Source of the DNA: Mycobacterium sp. 1423905.2
GTDB lineage: Bacteria > Actinomycetota > Actinomycetes > Mycobacteriales > Mycobacteriaceae
Assembly: GCF_001673155.1 (NCBI RefSeq)
Contig: NZ_LZLE01000088.1
Coordinates: 1 to 49,495 of the forward strand
Direction of reading: 5' to 3'
DNA: 49,495 nt
Below, in pieces: positions 49,343 through 49,495 of this stretch; the stretch's first letter is position 1; every line of letters starts with the position of its first letter. The notes beneath the pieces were generated by a model, which was not told the DNA's origin, made no database searches, and saw only the letters and a list, made by a program, of their open reading frames with translations. The translations under genes were made by a program, and so were the position numbers.

Positions 49343-49495
49343 CTCGAACGCGGCTTCTACTACGAACCGACGGCATTTGTCGGCTGCCGCAGCGACATGC
49401 GGTTATGTCAGGAGGAGGTGTTCGGGCCTGTGCTGGCGGTGATGACCTATCGCTCCGAAGACGAAGCCATCCGCATCGCGAACGACTCCATCTAC
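49265..49495. repeat. Terminal perfect inverted repeat, 77-base arms
   Basis: Bases 49265-49341 are the exact reverse complement of 49419-49495, the last 77 bases of the window. The spacer is also 77 bases (49342-49418). The base beyond each arm differs (A versus G on the coding strand), as expected where two contexts meet one shared 77-mer. Confidence 0.92.
49343..49495 (+). pseudogene. Inverted fragment of the same aldehyde dehydrogenase
   Basis: Read on the plus strand from 49343, the frame gives LERGFYYEPTAFVGCRSDMR, then LCQEEVFGPVL and on to ANDSIY at the window end. This is exactly the segment that should precede and overlap the minus-strand piece in a normal aldehyde dehydrogenase. 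It is open to the right edge, without start codon, and is best read as part of the fold-back. Confidence 0.8.

Overview
The window is GC-rich and reads as a piece of a Mycobacterium chromosome, most likely a slow-growing non-tuberculous species. The markers are a KasB-type mycolate synthase, a PPE protein of the SVP subgroup, a divergent ethA/ethR pair with the same spacing as in M. tuberculosis, secreted antigens of the CFP-2/MTB12 and MPT64/TB22.2 families, several F420-type LLM oxidoreductases, and many leaderless promoters (a TANNNT box 6-8 bases before the start codon). There is no rRNA, CRISPR array or intact transposon.

Layout. 1-1.9 kb: truncated kasB paralogue, a small YdeI/OmpD-type protein and a PknH-sensor-like lipoprotein. 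1.9-8.2 kb: a potassium block of two tandem KimA-like transporters and a divergent RCK-pore-RCK channel with a 43-codon leader ORF. 8.3-10.6 kb: a PPE protein with a SHOCT-like tail and a histone-H1-like Lys/Ala/Pro repeat protein. 10.6-13.5 kb: a stress-signalling pair (GAF-PP2C-HATPase plus STAS). 13.7-18.7 kb: FAD monooxygenase, ethA/ethR, arsR-VOC and an LLM oxidoreductase. 18.7-24.4 kb: glycosyltransferase, tRNA-Cys with a large palindrome, CFP-2-like antigen, LLM oxidoreductase, membrane glycosyltransferase-like protein, TetR. 24.5-29.3 kb: two GT-C-type mannosyltransferase-like proteins, a P-loop kinase and DUF389. 29.5-36.5 kb: small secreted proteins, GIY-YIG-like protein, TPM protein, glutathione peroxidase, nitronate monooxygenase and a secreted GH2 enzyme. 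36.7-38.3 kb: an RclC/RclR-like chlorine-stress pair. 38.6-49.5 kb: a catabolic region with PF10118-type hydrolase, D-aminoacylase-type amidohydrolase, Rieske oxygenase, TetR, HAPMO-like Baeyer-Villiger monooxygenase, MPT64-like antigen, CoA transferase and aldehyde dehydrogenase.

The right end is anomalous. The aldehyde dehydrogenase folds back on itself through a perfect 77-base inverted repeat that ends exactly at the last base, which looks like an assembly-graph edge rather than biology.

The most interesting points are the potassium locus (duplicated transporter, conserved upstream 12-mer, channel with leader peptide), the RclR/RclC pair that keeps both redox cysteines, the operator architecture between ethA and ethR with leaderless promoters on both sides, the PPE-SHOCT fusion, and several small genes located by their ribosome binding sites (6346, 35971). 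Function calls rest on motif recognition and remembered family sequences; no database search was possible.
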